The notes beneath the pieces were generated by a model. It was not told the DNA's origin. It did no database searches and saw only the letters and a program-made list of their open reading frames with translations. DNA of 64,000 bases from Cyclonatronum proteinivorum (lineage in GTDB: Bacteria; Bacteroidota; Rhodothermia; Balneolales; Cyclonatronaceae): positions 1,443,353 to 1,507,352 of the forward strand of contig NZ_CP027806.1 in assembly GCF_003353065.1 (NCBI RefSeq), written 5' to 3'. A program made the translations under genes and the position numbers. This document shows positions 35,841 to 47,600 of the stretch, piece by piece. Positions within the stretch are counted from its first letter, which is position 1. Each line of letters begins with the position of its first letter.

Positions 35841-37190
35841 ATGTTTAAGAAAATTCTTATTGCGAACAGAGGCGAAATTGCGCTGCGCGTAATTCGTACC
35901 TGCAAGGAAATGGGGATCAAGACTGTAGCCGTTTACTCTACAGCTGATGCCAACAGCCTGCACGTGCGTTTCGCTGACGAAGCAGTTTGTATTGGCCCCC
36001 CGGCTTCGAGAGACAGCTACCTCAAAATTCAGCGCATTATCGCAGCGGCGGCAATCACAAATGCCGAAGCGATTCATCCCGGCTACGGCTTCCTTGCTGA
36101 GAATGCGGAGTTTTCACGGATTTGTGAAGAGCACAACATTAAATTTATCGGGCCATCGCCGGATATGATCAGCGCGATGGGCGATAAGTCAACGGCCAAA
36201 GCACACATGATTAACTATGGTGTGCCGGTTGTTCCGGGCAGTGATGGCAATATTTCCGACCTCAAGCGGGCCGAAGCCATTGCCAAAGATATTGGCTACC
36301 CCGTCATTATTAAGGCAACAGCCGGTGGTGGTGGTCGCGGCATGCGGATCGTACAGGATCCGGCGGACTTCAAACGTAATTTCGATTCCGCGCGGCAGGA
36401 AGCCGGCAGTGCTTTCGGCAATCCCGAAGTGTATATCGAAAAGTTTATCGAAAACCCGCGACATGTTGAGATTCAGGTCCTTGGCGACCGGCACGGCTAT
36501 ATCACACACCTGGGTGAACGCGACTGTTCCCTGCAGCGCCGGCACCAAAAAATCATGGAAGAATCGCCTTCCCCTATCGTAGAGCCCTGGCTTCGCGAAA
36601 AAATGGGTGACGCGGCTGTTCGTGCAGCCGAAACCGTCAATTACGAAGGCGCCGGTACGGTTGAATTCCTGGTTGATAAAAACCTCGATTTCTATTTCAT
36701 GGAGATGAATACGCGGATTCAGGTAGAGCATCCGGTCACGGAAGAAGTTACCAATGCCGATCTCATCAAGAATCAGATTGAAGTCGCCTTCGGGGAACCG
36801 CTTGCGCACAAACCGCTCAAAATGCGCGGTCATTCAATTGAGTGCCGCATCAACGCCGAAGATCCGGAATTCAACTTCCGTCCATCTGCCGGCAAGATTA
36901 CCGCTTTCCACCTGCCCGGCGGTCACAGTGTGCGCGTTGATACACACGCCTACTCCGGTTATGTGGTGCCGCCTTTCTATGACTCGATGATTGCAAAACT
37001 CATCGTGAGTGCCCCCGACCGTCTGCAGGCTATTGCGCGCATGAAGCGTGCCCTCGAAGAATTCGTGATTGAAGGCATCAAAACAACCATCCCGTATCAC
37101 CTTCAGCTCATGGATCACCCCGCTTTCCTGCGCGGTGAATTCAACACGCATTTCCTCGAAAAAGAATTTAAATACAATCCCAACCCTTAA
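35841..37190 (+). CDS. accC: Biotin carboxylase subunit of acetyl-CoA carboxylase
   Basis: ATP-grasp enzyme that carboxylates biotin on AccB with bicarbonate. 449 residues from ATG 35841 ([16 protein letters not shown]), the standard family start; the longer frame from 35799 would overlap accB. Seen: the glycine-rich ATP loop [12 protein letters not shown], the [13 protein letters not shown] region, [26 protein letters not shown] with metal ligands. Followed 10 bp later by gcvH. Confidence 0.97.
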   Translation: MFKKILIANRGEIALRVIRTCKEMGIKTVAVYSTADANSLHVRFADEAVCIGPPASRDSYLKIQRIIAAAAITNAEAIHPGYGFLAENAEFSRICEEHNIKFIGPSPDMISAMGDKSTAKAHMINYGVPVVPGSDGNISDLKRAEAIAKDIGYPVIIKATAGGGGRGMRIVQDPADFKRNFDSARQEAGSAFGNPEVYIEKFIENPRHVEIQVLGDRHGYITHLGERDCSLQRRHQKIMEESPSPIVEPWLREKMGDAAVRAAETVNYEGAGTVEFLVDKNLDFYFMEMNTRIQVEHPVTEEVTNADLIKNQIEVAFGEPLAHKPLKMRGHSIECRINAEDPEFNFRPSAGKITAFHLPGGHSVRVDTHAYSGYVVPPFYDSMIAKLIVSAPDRLQAIARMKRALEEFVIEGIKTTIPYHLQLMDHPAFLRGEFNTHFLEKEFKYNPNP

Positions 37191-37200
37191 AACTTGCATT

Positions 37201-37581
37201 ATGGGATACCCCGCAGAACTTAAATACACCAAAGAACACGAATGGGTCAGGAACAACGGTGACGGAACCGCGACGGTCGGTATCACCGAGTTCGCCCAAA
37301 GTGAGCTTGGCGACATCGTTTTTGTTGAGCTCAACGATATTGGCGAAACCTACGATCAGGATGACGTCTTCGGCACCATCGAAGCGGTGAAAACCGTATC
37401 CGACTTATTCATGCCCGTTGGGGGTGAAGTGATCGAGCACAATGAAAACCTCGCCGATAATCCTGAAATCGTTAACGAAGAACCCTACGAAGGCGGATGG
37501 CTGGTTAAAATCAAAATGTCCGACGAGTCCGAGTTTGACAGCCTCATGGACGCCGAAGCCTATCAGGAAATTATCGCCTGA
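37201..37581 (+). CDS. gcvH: Glycine cleavage system H protein
   Basis: Lipoyl carrier shuttling the aminomethyl group between the P, T and L proteins of glycine cleavage. 126 residues from ATG 37201; a longer frame from 37069 overlaps accC and is not used. The lipoylation lysine is K64 in IEAVKTVSD. The other gcv genes are not in this window. It sits 10 bp after accC and is followed by a terminator. Confidence 0.96.
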   Translation: MGYPAELKYTKEHEWVRNNGDGTATVGITEFAQSELGDIVFVELNDIGETYDQDDVFGTIEAVKTVSDLFMPVGGEVIEHNENLADNPEIVNEEPYEGGWLVKIKMSDESEFDSLMDAEAYQEIIA

Positions 37582-37629
37582 TCCGTCGGCGCTATCCATG
37601 CCTTCTGATTTCAGCTTTGCATAATCTGC

Positions 37630-37664
37630 GCAAAACCCCGCATTGAGCAAGTGCGGGGTTTTGC
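37630..37664 (+). terminator. Terminator after gcvH
   Basis: Perfect 13-bp arms GCAAAACCCCGCA and TGCGGGGTTTTGC with a 9-base loop, 48 bp after the gcvH stop. A TTG-initiated extension of guaA would begin inside it, which argues for the guaA start at 37724. Confidence 0.8.
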
Positions 37665-37723
37665 TGTTCTGTGAAGCGCTGTTTTTCCCCCATTCACCCC
37701 AATACCTGAAGTCCCCCCAGCTG

Positions 37724-39274
<1,551 letters not shown>

Positions 39275-39330
39275 GCCCGCCCGCTTCTTCATATTTTTTG
39301 CATCCAGAAACCCCGTTTTAGGGTAGTTCA

Positions 39331-41397
39331 ATGTCTGTACTGTACAAAACTTTTTTCACTTTAGCTGTTCTTTGCATGGGTCTGCAGCTTCCGCTTGCGG
39401 CCCAAACCTACCTCCCGGAATCCGAAGAACGGTTTTCCGAAGGGATGAACCACTACCGCGCACTCAACTTTGAGCGGGCCGCCGAAGCTTTTCGCGAAGC
39501 CGGCGATATGCCCGAAGCCCGCCTGATGTTGGGTAACAGCTTGTTTCAGCTCAACAGGCTCGCGGAAGCGACCGACGTGCTGGAAAGCGTGCGAAGTCAG
39601 TCTTTCGGAGAGCTCTCCGAAGAAGCGACCTACAGCCTGGCCCTGGTCAAACTCACCGAACGCGCCTACGGTCCCGCATTGGAGTTGCTCACAACGCTAA
39701 ATCACACCTTTGATCCCGCCCTTGCCGAACAGGCCTCCGGCACCGCGCAGCAATGGGCCCGCTTCCTCACCCTCCGTCAGCGTCTGCAGGCCCTGGACGA
39801 AACCACGGATAACGCCACCCGCATCTTCTTACTCGAAACCGGCATTGACGTGCACCCCCGCGATGAAGCCCGGCAGCTCATCACCAAAGCCATGCAGCTC
39901 GGGCTGGGCCGGCAGGAAACCAACGCCCTCCGCAGCCGCCTCGACAACCGCATTGCCCGAAATATTAGCGGCCGGACCGTCCGAAACGGCCTCACCGAGT
40001 ACGAAGTGCCGGAAGGATTTGTGTACCGCATCGCCGTTGTGCTCCCGCAACAGGATCGTGCACACGACGCCTTTGGCGTAAGCCGTGCCATGTTCAACGG
40101 ACTGCAGCTTGCCGTCAACGAGTACAACCGCACCCAATCGGATACCCGAATCGACCTGCGGCTCTACGACAACACCCCGCCCGAAGACGCACCCGAAGAC
40201 GAACCCCGCCTCGACGCTTTCTACCGCACCATTGCCGCGCAGGCAGAAGCCTGGCAGCCCGATATGATTTTCGGCCCCCTTTTCAGCGATGAAGCCGCCG
40301 TACTTGCCCGCATCGGACAGGCCTACGAAATCCCCGTCATGGCACCCCTCGCCAACTCCGAAGACCTCACCCCGCAGAACCCCTGGATTTTCCAGATGAA
40401 CCCCACCTTCCGGGAAAGGGGCCGCCTCATGGCTGAAATCGCCGTGCAACATCTCGGACACCGCAAAATCAGCATACTTGTCGACGCCAACTCCATTGGC
40501 GTAACCGAAGCCGAAGCCTTCCGGCAGCGGGCCCGCGAACTCGGCGCTGAAATCCCGTACTTCATCCGCGAAGACTTCCAGAACCAGCGTTTCGACATGA
40601 GTCCATACAGCAAACTCTTCACCAGCGACCCCATGCTCCTCAACCTGGAAGAAGAAGAGCTGGAAGACTTCCTGTTGACCTGGACGCAAAGCGACGCCCT
40701 CTTCATGCCCGTCACCGGCAGCGCAGGCCGCACCGTATTTGAACTGATGATGACACAGCTCATGGCCTTACGCAGCAACGTGCAGGTCATTGGCTCCCAG
40801 GAAGTCGGCGGCATGAACCTCAACCAACAGGCAGCCCGCAGGTTCCGCCTGGTGTACAGCGAAGTCTTCGACAAAGACCCCGAACATCCGCTTGCCGATG
40901 TATTCAGCATGGATTTCCGGAATGCCTTCGGCTCATCCCCTGATATGTTTGCGACCATCGGCTACGACAGCGGCACCTTCATCACCCAATTGCTCGCCAA
41001 CAGCGGCAACCCCGAACAGCTCAAAACCACCGTCCGGCAGCACGAAGGCTACCGGGGCATCGGCAAGCGGTTCGACTTCCTCAACAGTCAGATCAACAAT
41101 GCCCTCATCCCCCTGCAGTTCGAGCGAAGCGGCTTCACCCGCATGCAGCTTGCGCCCGAACCGCTCTTTGACCCCACCGAGCTCACCGAAGCCGCCCAAC
41201 AAATAAGCACCCTCCTCGCCGAACTCACCGAAACAGATTCCCCCGACAGCATACTGCAGGCCTACTACAGCCATGTGCGTCAGGGCGTACAGCCCGAAGA
41301 CGAGCGAAAAGCCGAGCTCTTCCGTCTCCTGCAACACTTCGAACCCGCCGAAATCCCCTTCATGATCCGCGGCTACCGGATTGAAGACTTCGAGTAG
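39331..41397 (+). CDS. TPR plus type 1 periplasmic-binding fusion (LpoA/ABC-substrate-binding-like)
   Basis: 688 residues. Signal peptide MSVLYKTFFTLAVLCMGLQL with cleavage near AAQ. Residues ~30-215 are helical repeats of TPR type (FERAAEAFREAGDMPEARLMLG, LFQLNRLAEATDVLESV). Residues ~230-610 form a type 1 periplasmic-binding fold (YRIAVVLPQQDRAHDAFGVSR, PDMIFGPLFSDEAAVLARIG, IPVMAPLANS, FATIGYDSGTFI). The order TPR then PBP1 is that of LpoA, activator of penicillin-binding proteins, but a ligand-binding lipoprotein-like role is equally possible. No lipobox cysteine is visible. Very GC-rich codon use. Confidence 0.8.
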   Translation: MSVLYKTFFTLAVLCMGLQLPLAAQTYLPESEERFSEGMNHYRALNFERAAEAFREAGDMPEARLMLGNSLFQLNRLAEATDVLESVRSQSFGELSEEATYSLALVKLTERAYGPALELLTTLNHTFDPALAEQASGTAQQWARFLTLRQRLQALDETTDNATRIFLLETGIDVHPRDEARQLITKAMQLGLGRQETNALRSRLDNRIARNISGRTVRNGLTEYEVPEGFVYRIAVVLPQQDRAHDAFGVSRAMFNGLQLAVNEYNRTQSDTRIDLRLYDNTPPEDAPEDEPRLDAFYRTIAAQAEAWQPDMIFGPLFSDEAAVLARIGQAYEIPVMAPLANSEDLTPQNPWIFQMNPTFRERGRLMAEIAVQHLGHRKISILVDANSIGVTEAEAFRQRARELGAEIPYFIREDFQNQRFDMSPYSKLFTSDPMLLNLEEEELEDFLLTWTQSDALFMPVTGSAGRTVFELMMTQLMALRSNVQVIGSQEVGGMNLNQQAARRFRLVYSEVFDKDPEHPLADVFSMDFRNAFGSSPDMFATIGYDSGTFITQLLANSGNPEQLKTTVRQHEGYRGIGKRFDFLNSQINNALIPLQFERSGFTRMQLAPEPLFDPTELTEAAQQISTLLAELTETDSPDSILQAYYSHVRQGVQPEDERKAELFRLLQHFEPAEIPFMIRGYRIEDFE

Positions 41398-41606
41398 ATA
41401 AAACTTTTTAGCAGTACAAAGCACAAGGCATGCTTATGACCATGAAACAGTAAACTGTCGGTTTCTGGCTGACCGGATAGTTGTGCTTTTTTGATTGTCT
41501 TCAAAGGTTTGTGTAAAATAATAGATAGGAACAACCTTTTTTTGCAGGAGTTCGATATTATTCCTGTTTCAAATAATTTCCACTAAAAACTTTGGTATTG
41601 TTCTCC

Positions 41607-43310
41607 ATGCCTGCATTTGCGAAAAACTTTCTATCCAACTTTTCCCTGTTTCTTTTTGTGGTGAGCCTTAGCGCTATCCCCTGTGCAGCGGCCACCTTAA
41701 GCGAACCCCCGGACGAAATCCGGATCACATTGCAGCCACAGAAAGGCTTCGGAGGGTTGATGCCCATCTCGGGAATATTAAGACCAACTCCGGAGTCAAA
41801 CCCATGGGCTGTTTCGTATCCCCAACCCGAGGCTATTCCGGAGAAGCTGCGCGATAAAGAGTACCACGTGATGCACATGACGCATGATTTCGTGCAGCAT
41901 GCCTGGCAGTCCTACACTTCCGGTGCGCTTGACTCCGCTTTTGTGCACCGCGCCCTCAACAACTGGGGGACCAACCCGGCAGACCTCACCGATCAGTATC
42001 TCAATCTCCACACAGTTATTCTTGTTTGGGAAGACGAGGCGGGTGACACTTTCCTTATGCACAGCAATCAGCCACCTTATTCCTTTGAAAATGCCGAAAT
42101 ATTTCAGGTGCCAGTCTTCGGAATGTCAGATCAGGAGTCTGCGCCTTTGAGCCTGCCCGTGACTTTTGAAATCTTCAGAAACGGAATTGTGCAAGAAATG
42201 GAAAGCTTCATAAGGTTTAATATTCCGGAAGATTTTCAGATGCCGGGTTTTGAAGGTGTGCCCCTGTTTTACGGGTATTATCAGCATCATCTTGGCTCGT
42301 TCGAATTCAAGGGGGAAGTCTGGGAGGCTGCCCTACACAATAATTTTATGAGTCCCGTTTTTGCCGCCGAGAGTGATATTGTTCAGGTCCGTCGGGAGGG
42401 AGAGGCTTGGAGTAGCGAAATCAAACCCGGGCAGTTTGCCGACCTGAACGGGGAGTTCTGGCAGTTCACAGATGCTGCGTTCGACGGTTCCGAAATCCTG
42501 CTCCGCCAAATGCCGGCCTTCGCTGAGCTGCGCGGCACACAGATAGGCCTCCGGGCACTGCCGTTTGAGCAGGAATCGGTAGAGGGCGAACTGATCTCGC
42601 TGGATGACGAACTCGGTAACTGGGTTTTCCTTGACTTTTGGGGAACTTGGTGCGGACCCTGCATCGCCGAAATGCCCTACCTCATTGAGGCCTGGCGCCT
42701 GTTCGAAGGCCCGGGCTTTCAGTTTATCGGTATCGCAAACGACAGCCGCGAAACCCTCGCGCGCTTTTCCGAAGAATGGGGCATCACATGGCCGCAACTC
42801 ATCAGTCACGGCTCCGAGAGCAACGCCCTCAACGAGCTGTACGGTATCCGCGCCTGGCCCACAACCATGCTGATAGATCCGGAGGGCGTCATCGTGCAGC
42901 AATCCGTTCGCGGCTTCAGCCTGGAGACCAGGCTTGCAGCGGAGCTGGGATTCGACGGCGAACGCGCCGACCGCCTGCGCGAGGGCGAGGTACTGGTTGA
43001 AATCCCCGAGGCACTCATTTCAAGCTTCCTCGCCGAAACAAACGGCGCGGATAGCGACGAAGCACTCTCCAAAACTATCACGGTAGAAGTGCAGGGAGGC
43101 GGTTTACCCTTTCAGAGCCGAATCCCGCTGTATCAGCACAACGGGAGCTGGGTGCGCGGCCTCACGACCGATCCTGAGCGTTTCGCTGAAACCGGTAAAG
43201 ATGCCCTCGAATTGCGCATTTTCATAAACGGCGAAGCCGCCAACCTCCCGCTTCTGCAACGTTTCGAACATGAAGAAGACGGGGTTCGCTACCGCTACGA
43301 GCTGCGGTAA
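41607..43310 (+). CDS. Secreted TlpA/ResA-like thioredoxin-domain protein with large N-terminal region
   Basis: 567 residues from ATG 41607 (an open TTG at 41592 is also possible). Signal peptide KNFLSNFSLFLFVVSLSAIP with cleavage near CAAA. Residues ~20-320 are an unassigned beta-rich region. Residues ~325-455 are a redoxin domain with WCGPC (C349 and C352) in FLDFWGTWCGPCIAEMPYL, and WPTTMLIDPEGVI carrying the cis-proline loop. This suggests reduction of disulfides or cytochrome maturation in the periplasm. The C-terminal ~110 residues are of unknown type. Confidence 0.85.
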   Translation: MPAFAKNFLSNFSLFLFVVSLSAIPCAAATLSEPPDEIRITLQPQKGFGGLMPISGILRPTPESNPWAVSYPQPEAIPEKLRDKEYHVMHMTHDFVQHAWQSYTSGALDSAFVHRALNNWGTNPADLTDQYLNLHTVILVWEDEAGDTFLMHSNQPPYSFENAEIFQVPVFGMSDQESAPLSLPVTFEIFRNGIVQEMESFIRFNIPEDFQMPGFEGVPLFYGYYQHHLGSFEFKGEVWEAALHNNFMSPVFAAESDIVQVRREGEAWSSEIKPGQFADLNGEFWQFTDAAFDGSEILLRQMPAFAELRGTQIGLRALPFEQESVEGELISLDDELGNWVFLDFWGTWCGPCIAEMPYLIEAWRLFEGPGFQFIGIANDSRETLARFSEEWGITWPQLISHGSESNALNELYGIRAWPTTMLIDPEGVIVQQSVRGFSLETRLAAELGFDGERADRLREGEVLVEIPEALISSFLAETNGADSDEALSKTITVEVQGGGLPFQSRIPLYQHNGSWVRGLTTDPERFAETGKDALELRIFINGEAANLPLLQRFEHEEDGVRYRYELR

Positions 43311-43364
43311 GCGCCGCGATGCCCACGTGACCCTGCCTTATGACTTCCCGGGCAGGTCTTCACT

Positions 43365-43460
43365 TGTTTTTTTGGGGAAAATTCCGAGAGCATCACGGTC
43401 TTTCGTGGCAGATCAGCGCTCCCAAATCATAATTTGAATCCCTTGCTTTTTTTGGGAAGG
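43365..43460 (+). repeat. Dispersed ~95-bp repeat, copy 2
   Basis: Starts with a T-tract and GGGGAAAATTCCG, includes the CATCACGGTCTTTCGTGG core and ends TTGCTTTTTTTGGG. It lies 55 bp after the TlpA-like gene. A hairpin GACCCTGCC/GGGCAGGTC immediately precedes it and could terminate that gene. Confidence 0.75.
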
Positions 43461-43474
43461 GCGGCAGATTACGC

Positions 43475-43731
43475 TTCACAGCCCGAACGCATTATTTCCA
43501 AAGCATCCGCAGGGAGCAAAGACGCAGATGTGACAGCTGATTCGATCAGACCTGATGAGCTGAAATACAGCTTCAACGCCGCCAGTGGGCTAATTTCACT
43601 TCGTGGGAATCGCTACGCTGGGTGTGCCGTCTTTACACCACACCTAAATTTAGCCTGCCTTATTTTTGTGCTAAGCCAAACATAATCTGATGTTTAGCAA
43701 ATAGATTCTGTTTAATGGTGAATAATGCGGG
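43475..43731. mobile_element. Degenerate MITE-like element, copy C
   Basis: The right terminal repeat GTGAATAATGCGGG (43718-43731) is identical to that of copy B and is followed by TTAA. Inside, the stretch at 43571-43610 (AGCTTCAACGC ... AATTTC) aligns with copy B. The left end is decayed: CCCGAACGCATTATTTCC at about 43480 is the best candidate. A small plus-strand frame here (43434-43685) is repeat-derived and is not called. Confidence 0.55.
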
Positions 43732-44412
43732 TTAATAAGGTGGCACAGCCGGACCATCGTAACTGCAGGTTCCGGTTCTGGGGGAATTAAAAAGCTGACT
43801 TTCGCCATAATCGCTTTCCGCTTTGCCTGCGTTGTGTGCATCGCACAGGGTCACAAATTCGCCATTCTCATAAAGGGCTTCCAAATCAAGCCATCCGCTT
43901 GGCTTGCCACACTTGTCACAGGGCACGTCAGGCATATTATTACGGGCCAAAAGGTAAACCGGGTTGTTTGAAAGCGGTGTTCCATTTCGCGATCCAACCA
44001 TTTTAACTTTCAGCTCCGTTGTTGATCCGAAATCATAGGCATAAAACAACTCGGTATCCGGTTCAAAAATCTTATACGCTTTTGAACTCATGGGAATTTT
44101 GTTACCATAATAGCTTCCGTGGCAAAATTGACTGAGATGACCACAGCATTCCAGCCAAATCTGCCGCAGGTAAAAATCCAGATCCTTAAGCGTTGCTGCG
44201 CTTTTGACTTCCAGATACAGCCAGAACTCAGAAGTGTAGGGATAGTATGCCATAAGCTGAATAAGGTTCATGCTTGGTTTGGACGTCGCATTCCGTTCTT
44301 TATTTTGCAAGGCACGTTTCTTACAGCTATCGAGATGTTTCAGCATACCTGCACGCGTCATTTCTTTGCCGCAAAACGAGCAGGCGCCTTTGGTTCTTTT
44401 TGCAGGGGGCAT
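43732..44412 (-). CDS. pRiA4b ORF-3-like protein with zinc-finger motifs
   Basis: 226 residues from the ATG at 44412; an upstream extension to 44586 lacks similarity. The N-terminus has a C2H2-like finger (CSFCGKEMTRAGMLKHLDSC). The centre (FWLYLEVKSAATLKDLDFYLRQIWLEC, the first 20 residues of which are typical) is the plasmid pRiA4b ORF-3-like fold, found on plasmids and mobile elements. Near the C-terminus a CDKCGKPSGW and CDAH pair could form another zinc site. Function unknown. Its stop codon overlaps the TTAA next to copy C of the MITE-like element. Confidence 0.8.
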   Translation of the reverse strand: MPPAKRTKGACSFCGKEMTRAGMLKHLDSCKKRALQNKERNATSKPSMNLIQLMAYYPYTSEFWLYLEVKSAATLKDLDFYLRQIWLECCGHLSQFCHGSYYGNKIPMSSKAYKIFEPDTELFYAYDFGSTTELKVKMVGSRNGTPLSNNPVYLLARNNMPDVPCDKCGKPSGWLDLEALYENGEFVTLCDAHNAGKAESDYGESQLFNSPRTGTCSYDGPAVPPY

Positions 44413-44684
44413 TTGAAAAGGGTTTTTGGGGTGAAAGTTTGCACATTCGGATGATTGCAGGGTCATGGAAGATACAGGAAAAGTCCTGTATGTTATGTCG
44501 GAAATTTTCAGCACAGGAACCACAGGCCGGTTTTCCCTCGCTTTAGCTGATGAACGCCCCAGCGATTGCGCCGCTGAAAAATGCATCTGCCACCTTCACC
44601 GTCTTTCCGCAACATTGGCCTAAAATGCGTATTTTTGTATGCATTATGATCCCAGGCAACATATAACTCAGGCAGCTCCTACCC

Positions 44685-47600
44685 ATGAAACTATTCCTCA
44701 AAATATTTGGCGCATTCATCGCGCTTATTGCCGTTTTTTTAATAGCGTTGAGCTTTTATCTCACCGATGAGCGTCTCAAGGAACTCATTCTCCCCACCAT
44801 CAATGAAATGACGGGCCGCGAAGTGCAGGTCGACCGCATGTCGTACACGCTGTTCCGCACCTTCCCCAGCTTTGGGCTTGTCATTCAGGGATTCGACCTT
44901 CCCGATACCGAGTCGCCCGACATACTCGGGGCCGACAACCCGGAGCACGGCTCCATCGCCAGGGTTGGGGAGCTGATACTTGTCGTAGATTTGTTCCCGC
45001 TCCTCTCCGGAAACCTGCGGGTTTCCCGGCTTGATGTTAACGATCCGCAGCTCCGCTATGTGGTTTTTGAAGATGGCACGACCAACATCGACAGCCTTCT
45101 CGCGCTTTTTGAAGAGGAAGATGAAGCACTTCCACCGGAAGCGCAGGACTCAACCGCGCAAATTGACCTCGAATCCATGCGCATCCGGGGAGCTGAAATC
45201 ATCTTTCAGGATCTGAGCGAGAACACAGATGTGCGGCTGCACGATCTTGAAGCCGATGTAGTAATCAGCCTTGGGGAGTTTATCACCACCGATGTCGACG
45301 CGCGCGTAGGAGGCCTGAGCGTAGTGTTTGGCGGCGATACCTTTCTCACGGACCTGCCCTTCAGCCTGAATCAGCGGTCGGTACTCGATCTTGCAGGAGA
45401 GCGCCTCACCATTGAAACCGGAACGCTGAATATCCGCGGGCTTGATCTCGATCTCGAAGGCCTCATCGCTGATTATACCTCAGAAGCCGTGCTTCTCGAG
45501 CTTGCCTTTCGTTCTTCCTCCGACGACTTCGGTGCCCTTCTTGAACTCGTGCCCGACAGCTTTCAGGAAGACCTTCGCGGCGTAGAAACCCGCGGCTCCC
45601 TTGTGCTTAACGGGCAGATTAGCGGCCGCCTCGGCGAAGATCTCGTGCCCGATTTCGAAATGGTTATAGGGGTCGACGACGGCTTCATCCGCTACCCGGG
45701 CGTCGCTTCCGCCATCGAAGACATCAACATAAGGATTGAAGCCCGGAATGAGCGCGTCGTGATTGAGCGCTTCTCAGCCATCGCGGATATCAATAGCCTG
45801 TCGGTCAGCGGTTTCATCAATGATCCCCTCGAAGACACAGCCGATTTCGATCTTGCCTTCAACCTTGATCTGGATCTGGGCACCATCCGCAATTTTTACC
45901 CGGTTGATGAATTTGAGCTTGAAGGAAAAATGGCCATGAACGGCAACGCAAACGGCTTGCTTGCGGATCCGGAAAACGCCCGCTTCGACGCAAGCCTGCG
46001 CCTGGAAAACGGCCTTGTGCGCTACATCGAGCTCGATGAGCCGGTGCGCGACATTAACGTAGTGCTGAATGCGACGCAGGAGCTTGTCACCATCGACTCT
46101 TTTGCTGCGCGGGCAGCTGAAAACACCCTGCGCGCAAGCGGCACCATTCGCGAGCCCCTCAACGAAGCGCGCACCCGCTTCGACTTCAACGCCGAGATAT
46201 TTACCGATCTCGCCTCCATCCCAAAATTCGTCCCGATTGATGAAGACACGCTCAGCATGAGCGGCATCTTCCGTTTTGACGGCTCCGCTTCCGGCCTCCT
46301 TGCCGATCCGGAGAACGTCACCCTTACCGGTCAGATGAGCCTGCAGGATGGTGCCATTGCCTATCACCTGTTGCCCAAGCCGCTTGATACGATCGGTTTT
46401 GAAGCAAGCCTCACCCGTGATCGCCTGCGCATCGCAAACAGCACCGTCAGTATTGGCGGCAGCAGCTTTAGGGCAAACGGGGACGTTAATGATTTCCTCA
46501 CCGACACCCCGCGTATCAACCTCACCGTTGCCGGAGAATTTAACCTGGGCGAGCTGCCGGAATTCGTGGACCTGCAGCCGTATCTGAGCGAAATTTCGGG
46601 CCGTGCCAATGCCGATATTCAGGTTATAGGGCCACCCATGACGCCCGAAGACCTGACCTTCATCGGGCTTTTCCGGTTAACTGATTTTGCCGCTGCGGGC
46701 GACTCGCTTCCTCAGCCGGTCAGCATCCCGAACGCCAATCTCGTGTTCAGTCAGGAGCACGTAGAACTGCGGCGCTTCGAAATGACGATGGGCGCCTCCG
46801 ACTTTAACTTTACGGGCGAACTGCGCCACTACATGCGTCTGATTGACGACAGCACCCCCGATCTTGCTACCCTCAACGCAACTTTCAAATCCAGCGTCCT
46901 CAATGTGGATGAGCTGTGGGAGTGGGAGCCGCTGCCGCCAGACGCAGAACCGGAGCCCTTCCCCGTACACCTCCCGCGACTTGCGATGAACATGGACGTA
47001 GAAATCGGGGAGCTGATTTTCCTCGGCGTCCCCATCACGGAAATTGCCGGTCAGGTCAATACCACAGACGCTGAGGTCCGCATTGTGGACGCTGCGGCCA
47101 GGGTTTTTGGCGGAACAGCCGAAGGCAATCTGATCTGGGAAGTTCCCGATCCGGAGAATACCAAAATCACCTTTAACGGGGCGCTTCAGGGACTCACAGC
47201 CGAAGACTTTTTCAGACAAGTTGAGCCAGCGGGCATGGATGACCTGCACGAGTATTTTTCAGGAACCTTCAGCACTTCCATCGAATACTTCAGCGAAATG
47301 GATGTGTTTCTCGATCCGGTCATTCCGACCATGCAGTCGAGTGGAACCTTCTCAATGGAGCGCACGCGCATGCGCAACCATCCGCTGCAGCTGGAAATCG
47401 CCAATCTATTGAGGGTTGATGAGCTGCGGGATGTACGCCTCGACGATCTCAATTCGAGCTTTACCATTGAAAACAGCGTCATGACCCTGAGCAACCTGAA
47501 TCTGACATCAGCTGATATCGGGCTTGAACTCAACGGCACGCAGAACCTTGAAACCGACGCCATCCGCTATGCTGCGGTTGTTGTGCTGCCCGGACGTCTG

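Noticed and set aside
37069-37200. N-terminal extension of GcvH into accC
   Set aside because: The stretch is out-of-frame accC coding sequence; ATG 37201 begins the conserved H-protein domain.
37643-37723. TTG-started extension of guaA
   Set aside because: It would begin inside the gcvH terminator hairpin; ATG 37724 fits the family.
39777-40958. Long minus-strand frames opposite the TPR/binding-protein gene
   Set aside because: High GC content leaves antisense frames open; the plus-strand protein has clear domains and a signal peptide.
43434-43685. 83-codon plus-strand frame after the TlpA-like gene
   Set aside because: It lies across the dispersed repeat and the degenerate MITE-like element and has no protein features.
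44413-44586. 58-codon N-terminal extension of the pRiA4b-like protein
   Set aside because: No similarity or signal sequence; the zinc-finger domain begins just after ATG 44412.
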